A DNA stretch of 64,000 nucleotides from Lichenicola sp965198575 (GCF_965198575.1 NZ_OZ240671.1:2852001-2916000), one strand, 5' to 3'; counted from the stretch's first letter, positions 1 to 9,282 are shown. The notes: generated by a model from the letters alone, not told the origin. Numbers and translations: made by a program.

Positions 1-130
1 GCTCGAGCGCCAGCCCGATCGACAGCGTCGTCTTCGGGGCGGCCGCCTCTGCAGCTGCCGTCCCGCCGGCGACGAGCAGCATGACCGCGAGCATCGGCCG
101 CAACCGGTCCGGTCCGGAAATCTGGCGCAC
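1..130 (-). CDS. Exported solute-binding protein, N-terminus only (partial)
   Basis: Only the first 43 codons lie in the window; the gene runs off the left edge. A GTG start at 130 is preceded by AAAGGT at a good distance. The first residues form a signal peptide: arginines, then a hydrophobic stretch (MLAVMLLVAGG), then AAAEAAAP. The mature start TTLSIGLALE is like that of periplasmic peptide/nickel (DppA-type) binding proteins, which often begin LxIGLxxEPxxLDP. It lies just downstream of the TonB receptor on the same strand, so joint uptake of a peptide or siderophore-like solute is possible. The family call rests on few residues and is tentative. An internal ATG at 94 is an alternative start with no ribosome-binding site. 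Confidence 0.5.
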   Translation of the reverse strand, partial: MRQISGPDRLRPMLAVMLLVAGGTAAAEAAAPKTTLSIGLALE

Positions 131-226
131 ACTGTGACCTTTCGAGGCTACGGCCCGGGAAGCACGCGGGCCATGCGGGGTCATACTGCGTCCTCCCGCC
201 CGGCGGTCAACCTCACGGAGTCGCGG

Positions 227-2557
227 TCAGTAGTTCACCGAGAGCCGCACGCCCCAGGTTGCCGGCAATCCGGCCAGTGCGATGTCGTCGCCCTGGACGA
301 AGAAGTTGCGCGTGACGTCGTACTGCTTGTCCAGGATGTTCTGCCCGAAGGCGGCCAGGCTCCAGCGGCCGTTCTTCGGCGACAGGCTGACCGATGTATT
401 GAACAGGGTATAGCCGGCGACGTTGTAGAGCGGCCCGAACAGCGAGCGCTGCGTGCTGCGCAGGCTGTAATCGCCTTCGGTGACCAGATCGAACTGCCCG
501 AGATCCCACCTGTAACTTACCGATCCGTTCATCGTGATCTTCGGCGCCGGCAGGCTGTCGCCCTTGCGGCTGGCATCGATGGCGACATACTTGCCGTCGA
601 CAAGGTTGGCGCCGGTGATCGCGTTGAAGTCGTCGAATTGTCCCGTGGCCCAGCCGGCCGACTGCGTCAGGGTCAGCCTGGGCAGTGGCGTCCAGCTGGT
701 CTCGAACTCGCCGCCATAAAGATGCGAACGGGGCGCGTTGACGATCACGCCGATCGGCCCGACCGTCGGATTGACCACCTCCGATTGCACCTGCTGGTCG
801 TGATAATCGTAATAGAATGCCGAGATGTTGAAACGCAGGTGCTGATCCGGCACCTCGAGCTTGTTGCCGATCTCGTACGCCCAGAGTTTTTCCGGCTGGA
901 ACGGCGCGGTAGATGCTGCAGGGTCGGGCGAGTTGTACGTCGTGAACCCACCCGACTTGATGCCCCGGCTGACCGACGCATAGATCATGTCACGATGGAT
1001 CGGGCTGTAGTCCAGCTCGATCTTCCCGGACGGCAGGGTATAGCTGGTGCTCTGGGGTCCGACGGAGTCGGCAGGATTGGTGAGCACGTCGTTTGCCAGG
1101 AACTGCGAGGTGAAATTGTTGAGCCGGCGGGTTTCGTGCTCGATGCGCAGGCCGCCGATCAGGGTCAGCGCGTTGGTGACCTTGTAGTTGGCCTGGCCGA
1201 AACCGCTGATCGTGTTGACGGTCTGGGAGTAATGCACGTTCCCTTCCAGGCCATAGATGTCGTCGAACCCGGAGCGGTAGATGTCGCTCAGAAACTGGTT
1301 CGAATAGAAGATGCCGCCGACCCAGTTGAGCCGCCCGCCATCGCGTGAGGTCAGCCGCAGCTCGTTGGAGAACACGTCGGCGCGGCTGTTCAGGAACACG
1401 TCCGCGATCGACTGCGAGGAAGCGTCGAAATTGTCGTACTCGGTGCGCTGCGCGTAATCCTCGCTGATCAGGTCGGTCAGGGTGGCGAAACTCAGCGTCT
1501 GGTCGGCGCGCAGGCTGGTGCCGGCGGTGTCGACATGGGTGAACGGCTTCTGGTTCGGCTGGATGCCGATCTCGTTCGCGAACACCTTCGAGGTGCCCCA
1601 GCCGGTCGCGAAACGATCCGTGTCGGCAGGCTCGATCGGTGCCAGCGGATTGAGATCGTTCACCGCGGTCAACGGCGCGTACAGGTGCAGCCCGTCGGCG
1701 TCGGAGCGATCGTGGCTGCCATGCAGGTTGAGCTCCAGCTTCAGCGTGTCGGTCACCTCGGCGTCGAGCAGCAGGCGCAGCGCGTTGCGGTTGACGTCGC
1801 CCAGTACCGATCCGTCGCCGTCGCGATTATGCTCGAACGCGCCGCCATGCTGCGTTTCGCCGGAAATCCGGAACTGCACCCGGTCACTGATCGGCCCGGA
1901 CACGAAGCCATCCACCTTGGAGCTGTCGAAGCTGCCGTACTGCGTGTCGATCCCGGCGATCAGATCGGGCGTCGGCTTGTTCAGGATGTAATTGATCGCG
2001 CCGCCGGTGGTGTTGCGGCCATACAGCGTGCCCTGCGGACCGCGCAGCACCTCGACACGCTGGACGTCGAAGGTGCTTTCGTTGGTGGCGAACGGTACCG
2101 GCAGCGACACCTCGTCGACATAGATGCCGACGCTGGGCGCGTTGTTGCTCGCATAGTCGTCGAAGCCCAGGCCGCGGATCGCGAACGACGGTTGGCCGCT
2201 GCCGAACTGCGGCGTCACCTGCAACGACGGTGTCAGATACTGCAGGTCGAACACGTCGTTGACGTTGCGGGTCACCAGAGTGTTGCCCGAAATCACGCTG
2301 ATCGAGCTTCCGACGTTCTGCACGTTCTGCGTGCGCCGCTCCGACGTGACGGTGATCTCCTCGGTGCCGTCTGCCGGCGCCGGCGTGCTGGTCACGGCCG
2401 CCTCACCGGATCCGACGACCTGGGCCCGCGCCGTTCCCGAAACTTCGATCGCGATGCAGGCAAGGCTTGCCAGCAACGAAGCACGCGCGATTGGCCAGGC
2501 GCTACGGTTATCGCTCCGGAATGACACCTTGTCGGTCTGGCGGCCCGGTGGCTCCAT
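227..2557 (-). CDS. TonB-dependent outer membrane receptor
   Basis: An outer-membrane beta-barrel receptor of 776 aa for energised uptake of a large or scarce ligand. The start at 2557 is chosen because GAGGAAAG lies 8 nt upstream; an ATG at 2608 would add 17 residues with no such site. After a signal peptide (hydrophobic ASLLASLACIAI, then a processing region near ARAQ) there is a TonB-box-like EEITVTSERR. The plug domain follows, with VEVLRGPQGTLYGRNTTGGAINY, the signature before the barrel. The chain ends in an aromatic residue (SVNY), as barrel proteins do. The plug style (ERRTQNVQNV, RNTTGGAI) is that of the large sphingomonad-type receptor group, whose ligands vary; the substrate cannot be read from sequence. 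The HD-domain gene lies upstream and a solute-binding protein downstream on the same strand. Confidence 0.92.
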   Translation of the reverse strand: MEPPGRQTDKVSFRSDNRSAWPIARASLLASLACIAIEVSGTARAQVVGSGEAAVTSTPAPADGTEEITVTSERRTQNVQNVGSSISVISGNTLVTRNVNDVFDLQYLTPSLQVTPQFGSGQPSFAIRGLGFDDYASNNAPSVGIYVDEVSLPVPFATNESTFDVQRVEVLRGPQGTLYGRNTTGGAINYILNKPTPDLIAGIDTQYGSFDSSKVDGFVSGPISDRVQFRISGETQHGGAFEHNRDGDGSVLGDVNRNALRLLLDAEVTDTLKLELNLHGSHDRSDADGLHLYAPLTAVNDLNPLAPIEPADTDRFATGWGTSKVFANEIGIQPNQKPFTHVDTAGTSLRADQTLSFATLTDLISEDYAQRTEYDNFDASSQSIADVFLNSRADVFSNELRLTSRDGGRLNWVGGIFYSNQFLSDIYRSGFDDIYGLEGNVHYSQTVNTISGFGQANYKVTNALTLIGGLRIEHETRRLNNFTSQFLANDVLTNPADSVGPQSTSYTLPSGKIELDYSPIHRDMIYASVSRGIKSGGFTTYNSPDPAASTAPFQPEKLWAYEIGNKLEVPDQHLRFNISAFYYDYHDQQVQSEVVNPTVGPIGVIVNAPRSHLYGGEFETSWTPLPRLTLTQSAGWATGQFDDFNAITGANLVDGKYVAIDASRKGDSLPAPKITMNGSVSYRWDLGQFDLVTEGDYSLRSTQRSLFGPLYNVAGYTLFNTSVSLSPKNGRWSLAAFGQNILDKQYDVTRNFFVQGDDIALAGLPATWGVRLSVNY

Positions 2558-2735
2558 CTGCCAGTCTTTCCTCGATGCCTGCTCGGATCCGATCTGCCGC
2601 CCCGGCACAATGTGCTCGGTCAGCTGCGTCAGCGCGTTTCCCTATTACACCGATCGGGACCGTGCAAGACCCCTGCCTGAGCCATAATCCACCAGTGTCA
2701 TTCGTGCAACAGGCTGGTCCGCAACAGAGTGGCGC

Positions 2736-3377
2736 TCAGCCGTGCCAATGCGATCCGCGGATGACGCTGCAGAAATTGCCGCGGTGGAAATGCGGATCCT
2801 TGTCGGCAAGCACGTCGGCCTTGACGTTGCCGAAGGTCGTCTCCGGCTTGTGCCTGATCGCGTCATAGAAGGCCTGAATGATGTCCTCCTTGAAGTGCGG
2901 CGTGCGCGGAAACACCTGCACCACCGCGTCGCGTTGCGCGTCCGGGTATTCGTCGTAGCTCAGGCCCAGCACATCCATCTCGACGCCGGCGGTCATCAGT
3001 GCGACCACAGGGTGCATGTGCTTCGGAATGCCTGGCGTCGTGTGCAACGCGATCGCGGTCCAGACCGTGTCGATGTCGGCCTGCGCGATGCCATGCCGCC
3101 GCAGGAAGTCGCGCGCAGCATTGGCGCCATCGACCTCGAAACGTTCGTCGGCGCTGCTGTGGGTCCTGGTCAGGCCCATGTCGTGGAACATCGCGCCCGC
3201 ATAGAGCAGTTCCGGATCGAAGCCGAGACCGCGCCGCTCGCCGGCGAGTGCCCCGAACAGGTACACGCGGCTCGAGTGGTTGAACAGCAGCTCGGACTCG
3301 GTGTCGCGCACGAGTTCGGTCACCTCACGGGCGAGCCTGCTGTCGGGGATCCTGATGATGTCGCGTTCCGTGGTCAT
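2736..3377 (-). CDS. HD-domain hydrolase (cyanamide hydratase-like)
   Basis: A 213-aa metal-dependent HD-domain protein. His34 and the His65-Asp66 pair (AGAMFHDMGL) match the HD metal ligands, with a further conserved His in TAIALHTTPGIP. The overall layout (NHSSRVYLFG, FHDMGLT, HTTPGIPKHMHPVV) is that of the cyanamide hydratase-like HD group; most bacterial members have no proven substrate. GGAAAGGA sits 8 nt before the ATG. It is divergent from the GlxA-type regulator, with about 95 bp between their likely starts. That pairing suggests the regulator controls it, which is inference. Function beyond the fold is unknown. Confidence 0.8.
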   Translation of the reverse strand: MTTERDIIRIPDSRLAREVTELVRDTESELLFNHSSRVYLFGALAGERRGLGFDPELLYAGAMFHDMGLTRTHSSADERFEVDGANAARDFLRRHGIAQADIDTVWTAIALHTTPGIPKHMHPVVALMTAGVEMDVLGLSYDEYPDAQRDAVVQVFPRTPHFKEDIIQAFYDAIRHKPETTFGNVKADVLADKDPHFHRGNFCSVIRGSHWHG

Positions 3378-3471
3378 GATGAGCGTCCTTTCCGGTATGG
3401 CATCAGCCTAGACGCTCCCCCGCATGGCCACTACAGTCGTATCACGACGAAAACGGACATTCCACGAGACA

Positions 3472-4461
3472 ATGCGACGCGAACCACGCCCGAGGACGAT
3501 CGGCATCCTGGCACTCCCCGGTGTGCAGCTGCTCGACGTCGCGGGTCCCGTCGACGTGTTCGCCGAGGCCAATATCCAGTCCGGCGGCCTGGCCTATCTG
3601 ACCGAGGTGATCGCGACGGCGCCTGGTCCGGTGACGAGCTCGTCCGGCCTGCGCATCCTTCCCAACCAGGTGCTCGGCCAGGACATGCCCGCCGCCTTCG
3701 ACACCCTGCTGGTCGCAGGCGGCCCGCATCTCGCCGACCGGGCCGCCGATCCGGCTCTGCTCGACTGGCTGCGGATGCAAGCGCCGCGGAGCCGTCGGTA
3801 TGGTTCGGTCTGCACCGGGGCGATGCTGCTGGCGGCCACCGGACTGCTCGACGGCCGCCGGATCACTACGCACTGGGCCGTCGCGGAGCAGCTCGCCGCG
3901 CGTTTCCCCGAGGTCCGGCTCGAGACCGATGCGCTTCATGTCCGTGACGGGCCGTTGCGCACGGCCGCCGGCGTGACCGCAGGCCTCGACCTGGCGCTGG
4001 CCCTGGTCGAGGAGGATCTCGGGCCGGGGATCGCGAAGCAGGTCGCCTCGCAGCTCGTGATGTTCTTCAAGCGACCGGGCGGCCAGCTGCAGTTCAGCCG
4101 GCGCGCGGAGGCCAGTCCGGCCGGCCGATCGGCGCTGCAGGAGATCCAGCGCTGGGTGATCTCCAACCCGCAGGCGGATGCCAGCCTGGCGGCACTGGCG
4201 GCGCGCGCCGGGCTGAGTGCGCGGCATTTCGCGCGGGTGTTCCGACAGGAGCTGCGCACCACCCCGAGCGCCTGGGTCGAATCGATCCGGGTGGAGGCCG
4301 CCCGGCATCGACTGGAAGCCGGCGAGCGGCCGAAGCAGGTCGCGGTCGCCTGCGGGTTCGGCGAGATCGACACCTTCCGCCGCGCCTTCCAGCGCCAGCT
4401 CGGCGTCACGCCAGCCGAGTATCGCCGCCGGTTCGAGGGCATCGGTCACGCGAGTCCGTAG
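3472..4461 (+). CDS. GlxA-type transcriptional regulator (DJ-1/PfpI + AraC)
   Basis: A 329-aa regulator with an N-terminal DJ-1/PfpI-like domain (TIGILALPGVQLLDVAGPVD, then the nucleophile-elbow region VCTGAMLLAATGLLDG with Cys114) and a C-terminal AraC/XylS DNA-binding domain with two helix-turn-helix motifs (LAARAGLSARHFARVFRQ and VAVACGFGEIDTFRRAFQRQLG). Such proteins sense a small ligand through the amidotransferase-like domain, which is normally not catalytic, and activate neighbouring genes. The start at 3472 matches the usual family N-terminus; an ATG at 3424 would add 16 basic residues, and neither has a strong ribosome-binding site. It is divergent from the HD-domain hydrolase, its likely target. 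Confidence 0.88.
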   Translation: MRREPRPRTIGILALPGVQLLDVAGPVDVFAEANIQSGGLAYLTEVIATAPGPVTSSSGLRILPNQVLGQDMPAAFDTLLVAGGPHLADRAADPALLDWLRMQAPRSRRYGSVCTGAMLLAATGLLDGRRITTHWAVAEQLAARFPEVRLETDALHVRDGPLRTAAGVTAGLDLALALVEEDLGPGIAKQVASQLVMFFKRPGGQLQFSRRAEASPAGRSALQEIQRWVISNPQADASLAALAARAGLSARHFARVFRQELRTTPSAWVESIRVEAARHRLEAGERPKQVAVACGFGEIDTFRRAFQRQLGVTPAEYRRRFEGIGHASP

Positions 4462-4947
4462 CTGGGTCCCGGCAATTCCTGAAGATGAAAGCCCAGCGGC
4501 CGAGTACTCACCATCGCCGCAGTTCAGGCTCTGTCACGACGCGGGATCGACACGATACGAACGGCCATGCGTGCCGCCATCGGCCGCCCCCCTCCCGCTG
4601 CTCGGAACCTGTTCCATTGAAGCGCCCCGCGTGGACAGGCTGGCCAGCTGCGACGTTCCCTGCTCGCACCGTGAGGTCAACGACCTCGGCATCGCGCTCA
4701 GGGACGCAGTATCCGTGGACGGCACCCCGCAGCCTGAATCTGACTGGAGGCGGCGGGCTGCAGCAGGCGGCGCTGGACGCCAGGATCGCCTTGACCATCA
4801 GGCCGCATGCCGATGCCTAGCTGAAGCAGAGGCGGGCGGAGCTGTCACCTGAGTCCCCATGCGCGGGACAGCGCCGGTTATCGACCGCAGGACGGGGTGT
4901 TCGTGAGCATCCTGCCGCACGAGGCCCCGCATCCAGTCCCGGGTTCA
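4462..4947. other. Gene-poor stretch with no supportable gene
   Basis: Almost 490 bp between the GlxA regulator and the convergent membrane-protein gene. Short open frames exist on both strands but none has a recognisable domain, a ribosome-binding site and sensible composition together. One + strand frame reads CSHREVNDLGIALRDAVSVDG near 4662-4725 and might be the relic of a decayed gene, but it cannot be assigned. No clear terminator or tRNA was seen. Confidence 0.4.
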
Positions 4948-5505
4948 TCACCGGGGACTCGCGGATGATCGCAGGAGCCGCCGGACGAGGCGCTGCGGGA
5001 ACGCCAGCGTGACCAGCACCGAGGCGGTCAGCGGGGCGATCGTGTCGAGCGCGAACAACGCGCGATGATCCATAAGCAGCAGGCTGCCGCGCTCGAGCAG
5101 GCGGGGCAGGGGCGACGCGCGCAACAGCAGCAGGTCGATCACCGGGATGGTCGCCGCCGCCAGCAGCTTGGGCCAATGCCGGTTCGGCGTGCGAGCTGCG
5201 ATCACGCCGATCAGCAGGCCACTCGGCAGCAGGCCCTTGACGAGCCCGAGAAGTCCCAGTCCGAGCAGCGCCGGCACCAGCATCACCGACAGCAGCAGCC
5301 ACCGGAACAGCTCCCAGGTGAACACCACCATCACCAGGAAGAACGCCGCCGGCACCGTCGTCACATAGAGTGCCGTGAACAGCAGCGTCGCCAGGGCCAG
5401 CCGCCCGACCCTCGGTCCCGGGAGCGGGCGGTCGTCCTGAGCCGGGCCGGTTAGCTCCCGGGGTTCGGCGAGAACTGGTCGGCCTTGCCCGGCTTGTCTT
5501 TCCAT
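4948..5505 (-). CDS. Small integral membrane protein of unknown function
   Basis: A 185-aa protein with a hydrophilic N-terminus of about 35 residues and then several strongly hydrophobic segments (LALATLLFTALYVTTVPAAF, WLLLSVMLVPALLGLGLLGL, LLAAATIPVIDLLLL, a final IAPLTASVLVTLAF), so three or four membrane passes are likely. No family was recognised. The only reasonable ATG (5505) lies inside fdxA and overlaps it by 55 bp in another frame; no ATG/GTG/TTG appears between the fdxA stop and the first membrane segment. Translation is therefore probably coupled to fdxA, or starts at a rare codon. The basic C-terminus (LVRRLLRSSASPR) is predicted cytoplasmic. Confidence 0.6.
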   Translation of the reverse strand: MERQAGQGRPVLAEPRELTGPAQDDRPLPGPRVGRLALATLLFTALYVTTVPAAFFLVMVVFTWELFRWLLLSVMLVPALLGLGLLGLVKGLLPSGLLIGVIAARTPNRHWPKLLAAATIPVIDLLLLRASPLPRLLERGSLLLMDHRALFALDTIAPLTASVLVTLAFPQRLVRRLLRSSASPR

Positions 5506-5780
5506 TCGTCAGCGTCTGCCGGAGGGGTGCCCTTGCGGGTGATGTTCGGCCAGGTCTTGGCGTAGGTCGTGTTGGCCTCCGCCCAGGCGCCGGCGCGGTC
5601 GTCGCTGTCGGGGAAGATCGCCTCGGCCGGGCATTCCGGCTCGCACACGCCGCAATCGATGCACTCGTCCGGATTGATCACGAGCATGTTCTCGCCCGCA
5701 TAGAAGCAGTCGACCGGACAGACCTCGACGCAGTCCATGTATTTGCAGCGGATGCAGTTCTCGGTGACCACGTAGGTCAT
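5451..5780 (-). CDS. fdxA: 7Fe ferredoxin FdxA
   Basis: A small soluble electron carrier with one [3Fe-4S] and one [4Fe-4S] cluster, 109 aa. Numbered from the chosen start, Cys9, Cys17 and Cys50 fit the 3Fe cluster, and Cys21, Cys40, Cys43 and Cys46 the 4Fe cluster, by analogy with Azotobacter ferredoxin I; Cys12 and Cys25 are extra. The long C-terminal extension after the clusters (WAEANTTYAKTWPNITRKG) is typical of alphaproteobacterial FdxA. Two ATGs lie 6 bp apart; the second (5780) is preferred because GGAG lies 6 nt ahead of it but touches the first. It follows the S4-domain gene on the same strand with 166 bp between, which may hold its own promoter. Confidence 0.93.
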   Translation of the reverse strand: MTYVVTENCIRCKYMDCVEVCPVDCFYAGENMLVINPDECIDCGVCEPECPAEAIFPDSDDRAGAWAEANTTYAKTWPNITRKGTPPADADEWKDKPGKADQFSPNPGS

Positions 5781-5886
5781 CGCCATCTCCGATCATGCGG
5801 CGTCGCCCTCACGAACGATCGCCTCTCAAAACAGCCCGCAAGCGAGCGTGGACCGACCATCGAGCCAGTCCTGCTGCAGGGCGCGA

Positions 5887-5915
5887 CATATGAAAGTGTT
5901 TCCGGTCGAGCGCAA
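5887..5915 (-). promoter_or_regulatory. Possible fdxA promoter
   Basis: Read on the - strand, TTGCGC and CATATG are separated by exactly 17 bp, about 107 bp upstream of the fdxA start. The -35 is fair and the -10 weak. It is the best sigma70-like pair in this spacer, but it is a visual match only. Confidence 0.3.
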
Positions 5916-5946
5916 GCCGCGAGGGTCCCCCCGCACGCGACGGTGC

Positions 5947-6273
5947 TCATTCCCCGGGTCCCCCAGGAGATGCCGGGTGCGCCGGCCCGGCTTCCGGGAT
6001 GTCCTCATACAAGGTGCGCGCTTCCGGCGCCGGCCCGCGCCGCCTGGCCAGTGACACCACCCGAACCACCCGCACGTCGCGGCCCGGAAGCGGCAGCGTC
6101 AGCACATCGCCCGGCCGCAGACGGGCATGCGCCTTCTCGGTCGGCTGCCGGTTGATGCGCACCAGCCCGCCCTCGATCAGCCGGACGCAGTCGGACCGCG
6201 CCTTCAGGAAGCGCGCGCACCACAGCCACATATCCAGTCGCTGCCAGTCACGACCCTCCGCCTCGGAGACCAC
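5947..6273 (-). CDS. S4-domain RNA-binding protein (HslR/Hsp15-like)
   Basis: A 108-aa protein with one S4 RNA-binding domain near residues 10-70: RLDMWLWCARFLKARSDCVRLI, GGLVRINRQP and LRPGDVLTLPLPG. This is the form of heat-shock protein 15 (HslR), which binds stalled 50S subunits carrying peptidyl-tRNA; stand-alone S4 proteins have that or a related ribosome role. It starts 10 bp after the helicase stop codon, so the two form one transcription unit, a pairing that fits an RNA-metabolism theme. The C-terminus (PEAGPAHPASPGGPGE) is disordered and Pro/Gly-rich. Confidence 0.85.
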   Translation of the reverse strand: MVSEAEGRDWQRLDMWLWCARFLKARSDCVRLIEGGLVRINRQPTEKAHARLRPGDVLTLPLPGRDVRVVRVVSLARRRGPAPEARTLYEDIPEAGPAHPASPGGPGE

Positions 6274-6282
6274 GGCGCGGCC

Positions 6283-9282
6283 TTAGCGACCGAACCGCAA
6301 CTTCGCCAACACGGCGAACGGGTTGTCCGGATCGATTTCGCGACGGGGCGGCCTCGGCGGCTGCGCAACAGGTCGTGATGCCGGCTTCGGTCGCCGGTCA
6401 TCCAGCCGGATCGGCCGCTGCTGGCTGACCGGCTCGACATCACCACCCGTCCGCGGGGTGGCGGACTCCACGATCACGGGAGCCACCGGCGGCGGCGCGG
6501 CGCTCGGGTCTTCCGCGCGAGCATCGTCCCGTGGCGCTGCCGTCGTCGGCGTGCGGTGTGGCCTGGCCGCCTTTGCCGCGTGCCGCGTACGGGCGAGGTG
6601 GCGGGCGCGATCGCCACGCGGGCCGAGCATCGCCGGCGGTGGTGGTCCGAAGGCGTCGTCCGGCAGAGCCACCGGGGGCAGCATCCGCACCCCCAGCGCC
6701 GGCAGCACCAGCGGCAGCAGCTCGGTGCGCGTCGAGAGCCGGGAGGCCAGGTCGGCGGGCAGGGCGGTCGGACGCCGCCGGGTCAGCCAGAGCAGCTCGC
6801 CGGCAACCCGCTCGGCAATATCGAGCCGCAGCAGCAGCGGACCGCACTCGACCCAGCCCAGTTTCGTCAGGAAGCCGGCCTGTGCTCCGTCCAGGGTGTC
6901 GCGCGGCATCGAGATGCGACCCTCCTGTGGCAGCGTCGGCAGCGGAATGCCGGCGCGGATCGCCAGCAGCATCGCCCGCAACCGCGCCGGCCGCGGCTTC
7001 AGCAGCGCCGGCATGAACACCGCGAACCGGCCCGCCCGCACGCCGAGCGGCTTCAACCGCGCCCGCAGCAGCGGCGAGACCGGCTGCCGGCTGCCGCGCG
7101 TGCGGGGTTGGCCGGCGTGCCCATCCGCGGGTCCGCCGGCAGCCTCGGCCCCAGGGTCCGCCCGACGCTGTGGCTCCGCGGCAGGCACGCCGCCACCCTG
7201 GCCGACAGCCAGCCCGGCCTGCTCGGTCAGCAGATGCAGCACGCCGCGCATCTCGGCGTCGTCGGCGGCACGGCGTTCCGCTTCGAACAGCGGTGCCAGC
7301 ACCTGCGCCACCGTTGCCTCCACGTATGCCTGCAGCCTGGCCCGCACCCGCTCGCGCTGGGCCCCGTCGAGGAACTCGCTGTCGCGGACCTCGACCATCG
7401 GCCGCAGCAGCGACACCCCGGGCCGCAGCCGCCCGACCGGCGCCGCGTTCCAGCACACCAGCCGCCCATCCTCGCTCAGCGAGAAGTCGGTGTCCGCGGC
7501 CACACTCAGCGCCTGCACGCGGCGGGGGATCTCCTCGCGCAGGGCCCGGCGTGCCGCCCGCAGCACCAGGCGCTTCTCGGGCCCCTCCGCCTGCGGGTCC
7601 GGGATCAACGAGAACCCCGAAACGTGACCGACAGAGTGGCCCTCGACCACCACCTCGCCGCGCGCCGTCACCGCCGACAGCAGATCGGAGCCGCCGGACC
7701 GCTCGGCCTCGTCGAGGCTGCGGATCAGCAGCGCAGCGCGACGATCCACGAAGCGCGCGGTCAGCCGTTCATGCAGCGCGTCCGAAAGCAGGTCCTCGAT
7801 CTCGCGCGCCTTGGCCTGCCACGCGGGTGCGTCCTCGAGCCAGTCGCGGCGGGCGGCGATGTAGGCGCACACCCTGACCCCGGACAGCCGCTGCATCAGC
7901 GTGTCGATGTCGCCATCGGCGCGGTTGAGCCCGTTCAGCAGCGACTCGAGCCATACCGCCGACAGCCGCCCCGACTGCATCACGTCGAAGAACACCCGCG
8001 CGCACAGCCTGGTGTGGCTGTCGTCCCCGAGCTTGCGGAAGTCGGGGATCTGGCACGCCTCCCACAGCAACCTGGTGGCGGATCGGCTGACCGCGAGCCG
8101 GCGCACCTCCGGGTCCATGCTGAGCGCCTGCAGCGTCTGCAGATCCGACGCGTCGTTGCCGGACGCAAGCCCCCGGAACGGCGGCGGCTCCATCAGGCTG
8201 GACAGCAGCGCATCCGGTCCCGACAGGTCGAGCGCGTCGTTGCGCCAGAACAGCTGCTCGAGCGGATCGAACCGGTGCGCCTCCACGGCCTCCACGATGT
8301 CGTCGGGCATCGGCGGGCAGGTTCCGGTGGTGCCGAAGGTGCCGTCGCGCATGCCACGCCCGGCGCGTCCGGCGATCTGCGCCACCTCGGCCGCGGTCAG
8401 CCGGCGCGGCCGGGCGCCATCGAACTTCGACAGGCCGGCAAAGCCCACATGGTTCACGTCCATGTTGAGGCCCATGCCGATCGCGTCGGTGGCGACCAGA
8501 TAGTCGACCTCTTTCTCCTGGTACAGCGCCACCTGGGCGTTGCGGGTGCGCGGGCTGAGCCGGCCCATCACCACCGCACAGCCGCCGCGGCGCCGGCGGA
8601 TCAGCTCGGCGATGGCGTAGACTTCGGCCGCCGAGAACGCGACCACGGCGGAGCGCGGCGGCAGCTTGGTGAGCTTGCCCGGCCCGACATTCAGCAGCTG
8701 CGACAGCCTCGGCCTGGTCTCGATCTCGACCTGCGGGATCAGCCGCGACAGCAGCGGGCGAATCGTCTCGGCACCCAGGAACATGGTCTCGACCAGCCCG
8801 CGCGCATGCAGCAGCCGGTCGGTAAACACATGGCCACGGTCGGGGTCGGCGCAGAGCTGGATCTCGTCGACCGCCACGAACTCCGGCCGGATCATGCCCT
8901 CGCCGCCCGGCCGGTTGGCCCCGGGGGCAGGGCCGCCGATCTGGTCCAGCGGCATCGCCTCGACGGTGCAGGAGAACCAGCGCGCGTCGGGCGGGACGAT
9001 CTTTTCCTCGCCGGTGATCAGCCCGACCCGGGCGACGCCCTTCTGCGCCACCATGCGGTCGTAGTTCTCACGCGCGAGCAGCCGCAGCGGGAAGCCGATG
9101 ATGCCGGAGCTGTGCGCCAGCAGCCGCTCCATCGCCAGGTGCGTCTTGCCGGTGTTGGTCGGACCGAGCACGGCCTTCACACGGGGCGCGAAAGCGCCGC
9201 TGCGAGGCTCCTCGCGCCGCCCCTGACTTGGGAGGTCGGGGAGCAGAGTTGGGCCACGCGGCCGGAAAGGGGGGCCCGTCAT
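6283..9282 (-). CDS. Large SUV3/MgpS-like DEAD-family helicase
   Basis: A 999-aa superfamily-2 helicase. The Walker A motif GPTNTGKT is at residues 40-47, motif II is DEIQ (AVDEIQLCADPDRGH, about residue 135), and motif VI is QIAGRAGRGMRDG. GPTNTGKT with DEIQ is the signature of the SUV3/MgpS group, best known from mitochondrial RNA degradation. In alphaproteobacteria it usually sits beside an S4 gene and fdxA, as here. A long C-terminal region follows, ending in a Pro/Arg-rich disordered part and a closing NPFAVLAKLRFGR, a common family tail. The actual nucleic-acid substrate in bacteria is not settled. The gene is divergent from the aminopeptidase gene, 111 bp away. Confidence 0.9.
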   Translation of the reverse strand: MTGPPFRPRGPTLLPDLPSQGRREEPRSGAFAPRVKAVLGPTNTGKTHLAMERLLAHSSGIIGFPLRLLARENYDRMVAQKGVARVGLITGEEKIVPPDARWFSCTVEAMPLDQIGGPAPGANRPGGEGMIRPEFVAVDEIQLCADPDRGHVFTDRLLHARGLVETMFLGAETIRPLLSRLIPQVEIETRPRLSQLLNVGPGKLTKLPPRSAVVAFSAAEVYAIAELIRRRRGGCAVVMGRLSPRTRNAQVALYQEKEVDYLVATDAIGMGLNMDVNHVGFAGLSKFDGARPRRLTAAEVAQIAGRAGRGMRDGTFGTTGTCPPMPDDIVEAVEAHRFDPLEQLFWRNDALDLSGPDALLSSLMEPPPFRGLASGNDASDLQTLQALSMDPEVRRLAVSRSATRLLWEACQIPDFRKLGDDSHTRLCARVFFDVMQSGRLSAVWLESLLNGLNRADGDIDTLMQRLSGVRVCAYIAARRDWLEDAPAWQAKAREIEDLLSDALHERLTARFVDRRAALLIRSLDEAERSGGSDLLSAVTARGEVVVEGHSVGHVSGFSLIPDPQAEGPEKRLVLRAARRALREEIPRRVQALSVAADTDFSLSEDGRLVCWNAAPVGRLRPGVSLLRPMVEVRDSEFLDGAQRERVRARLQAYVEATVAQVLAPLFEAERRAADDAEMRGVLHLLTEQAGLAVGQGGGVPAAEPQRRADPGAEAAGGPADGHAGQPRTRGSRQPVSPLLRARLKPLGVRAGRFAVFMPALLKPRPARLRAMLLAIRAGIPLPTLPQEGRISMPRDTLDGAQAGFLTKLGWVECGPLLLRLDIAERVAGELLWLTRRRPTALPADLASRLSTRTELLPLVLPALGVRMLPPVALPDDAFGPPPPAMLGPRGDRARHLARTRHAAKAARPHRTPTTAAPRDDARAEDPSAAPPPVAPVIVESATPRTGGDVEPVSQQRPIRLDDRRPKPASRPVAQPPRPPRREIDPDNPFAVLAKLRFGR

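Noticed and set aside
134..1348. 404-aa open frame on the + strand
   Set aside because: It is the antisense of the TonB receptor, with no domain and with composition typical of a GC-rich shadow frame.
4485..4852. Short frames that might be a gene after the GlxA regulator
   Set aside because: No domain, site or consistent frame; at most a relic.
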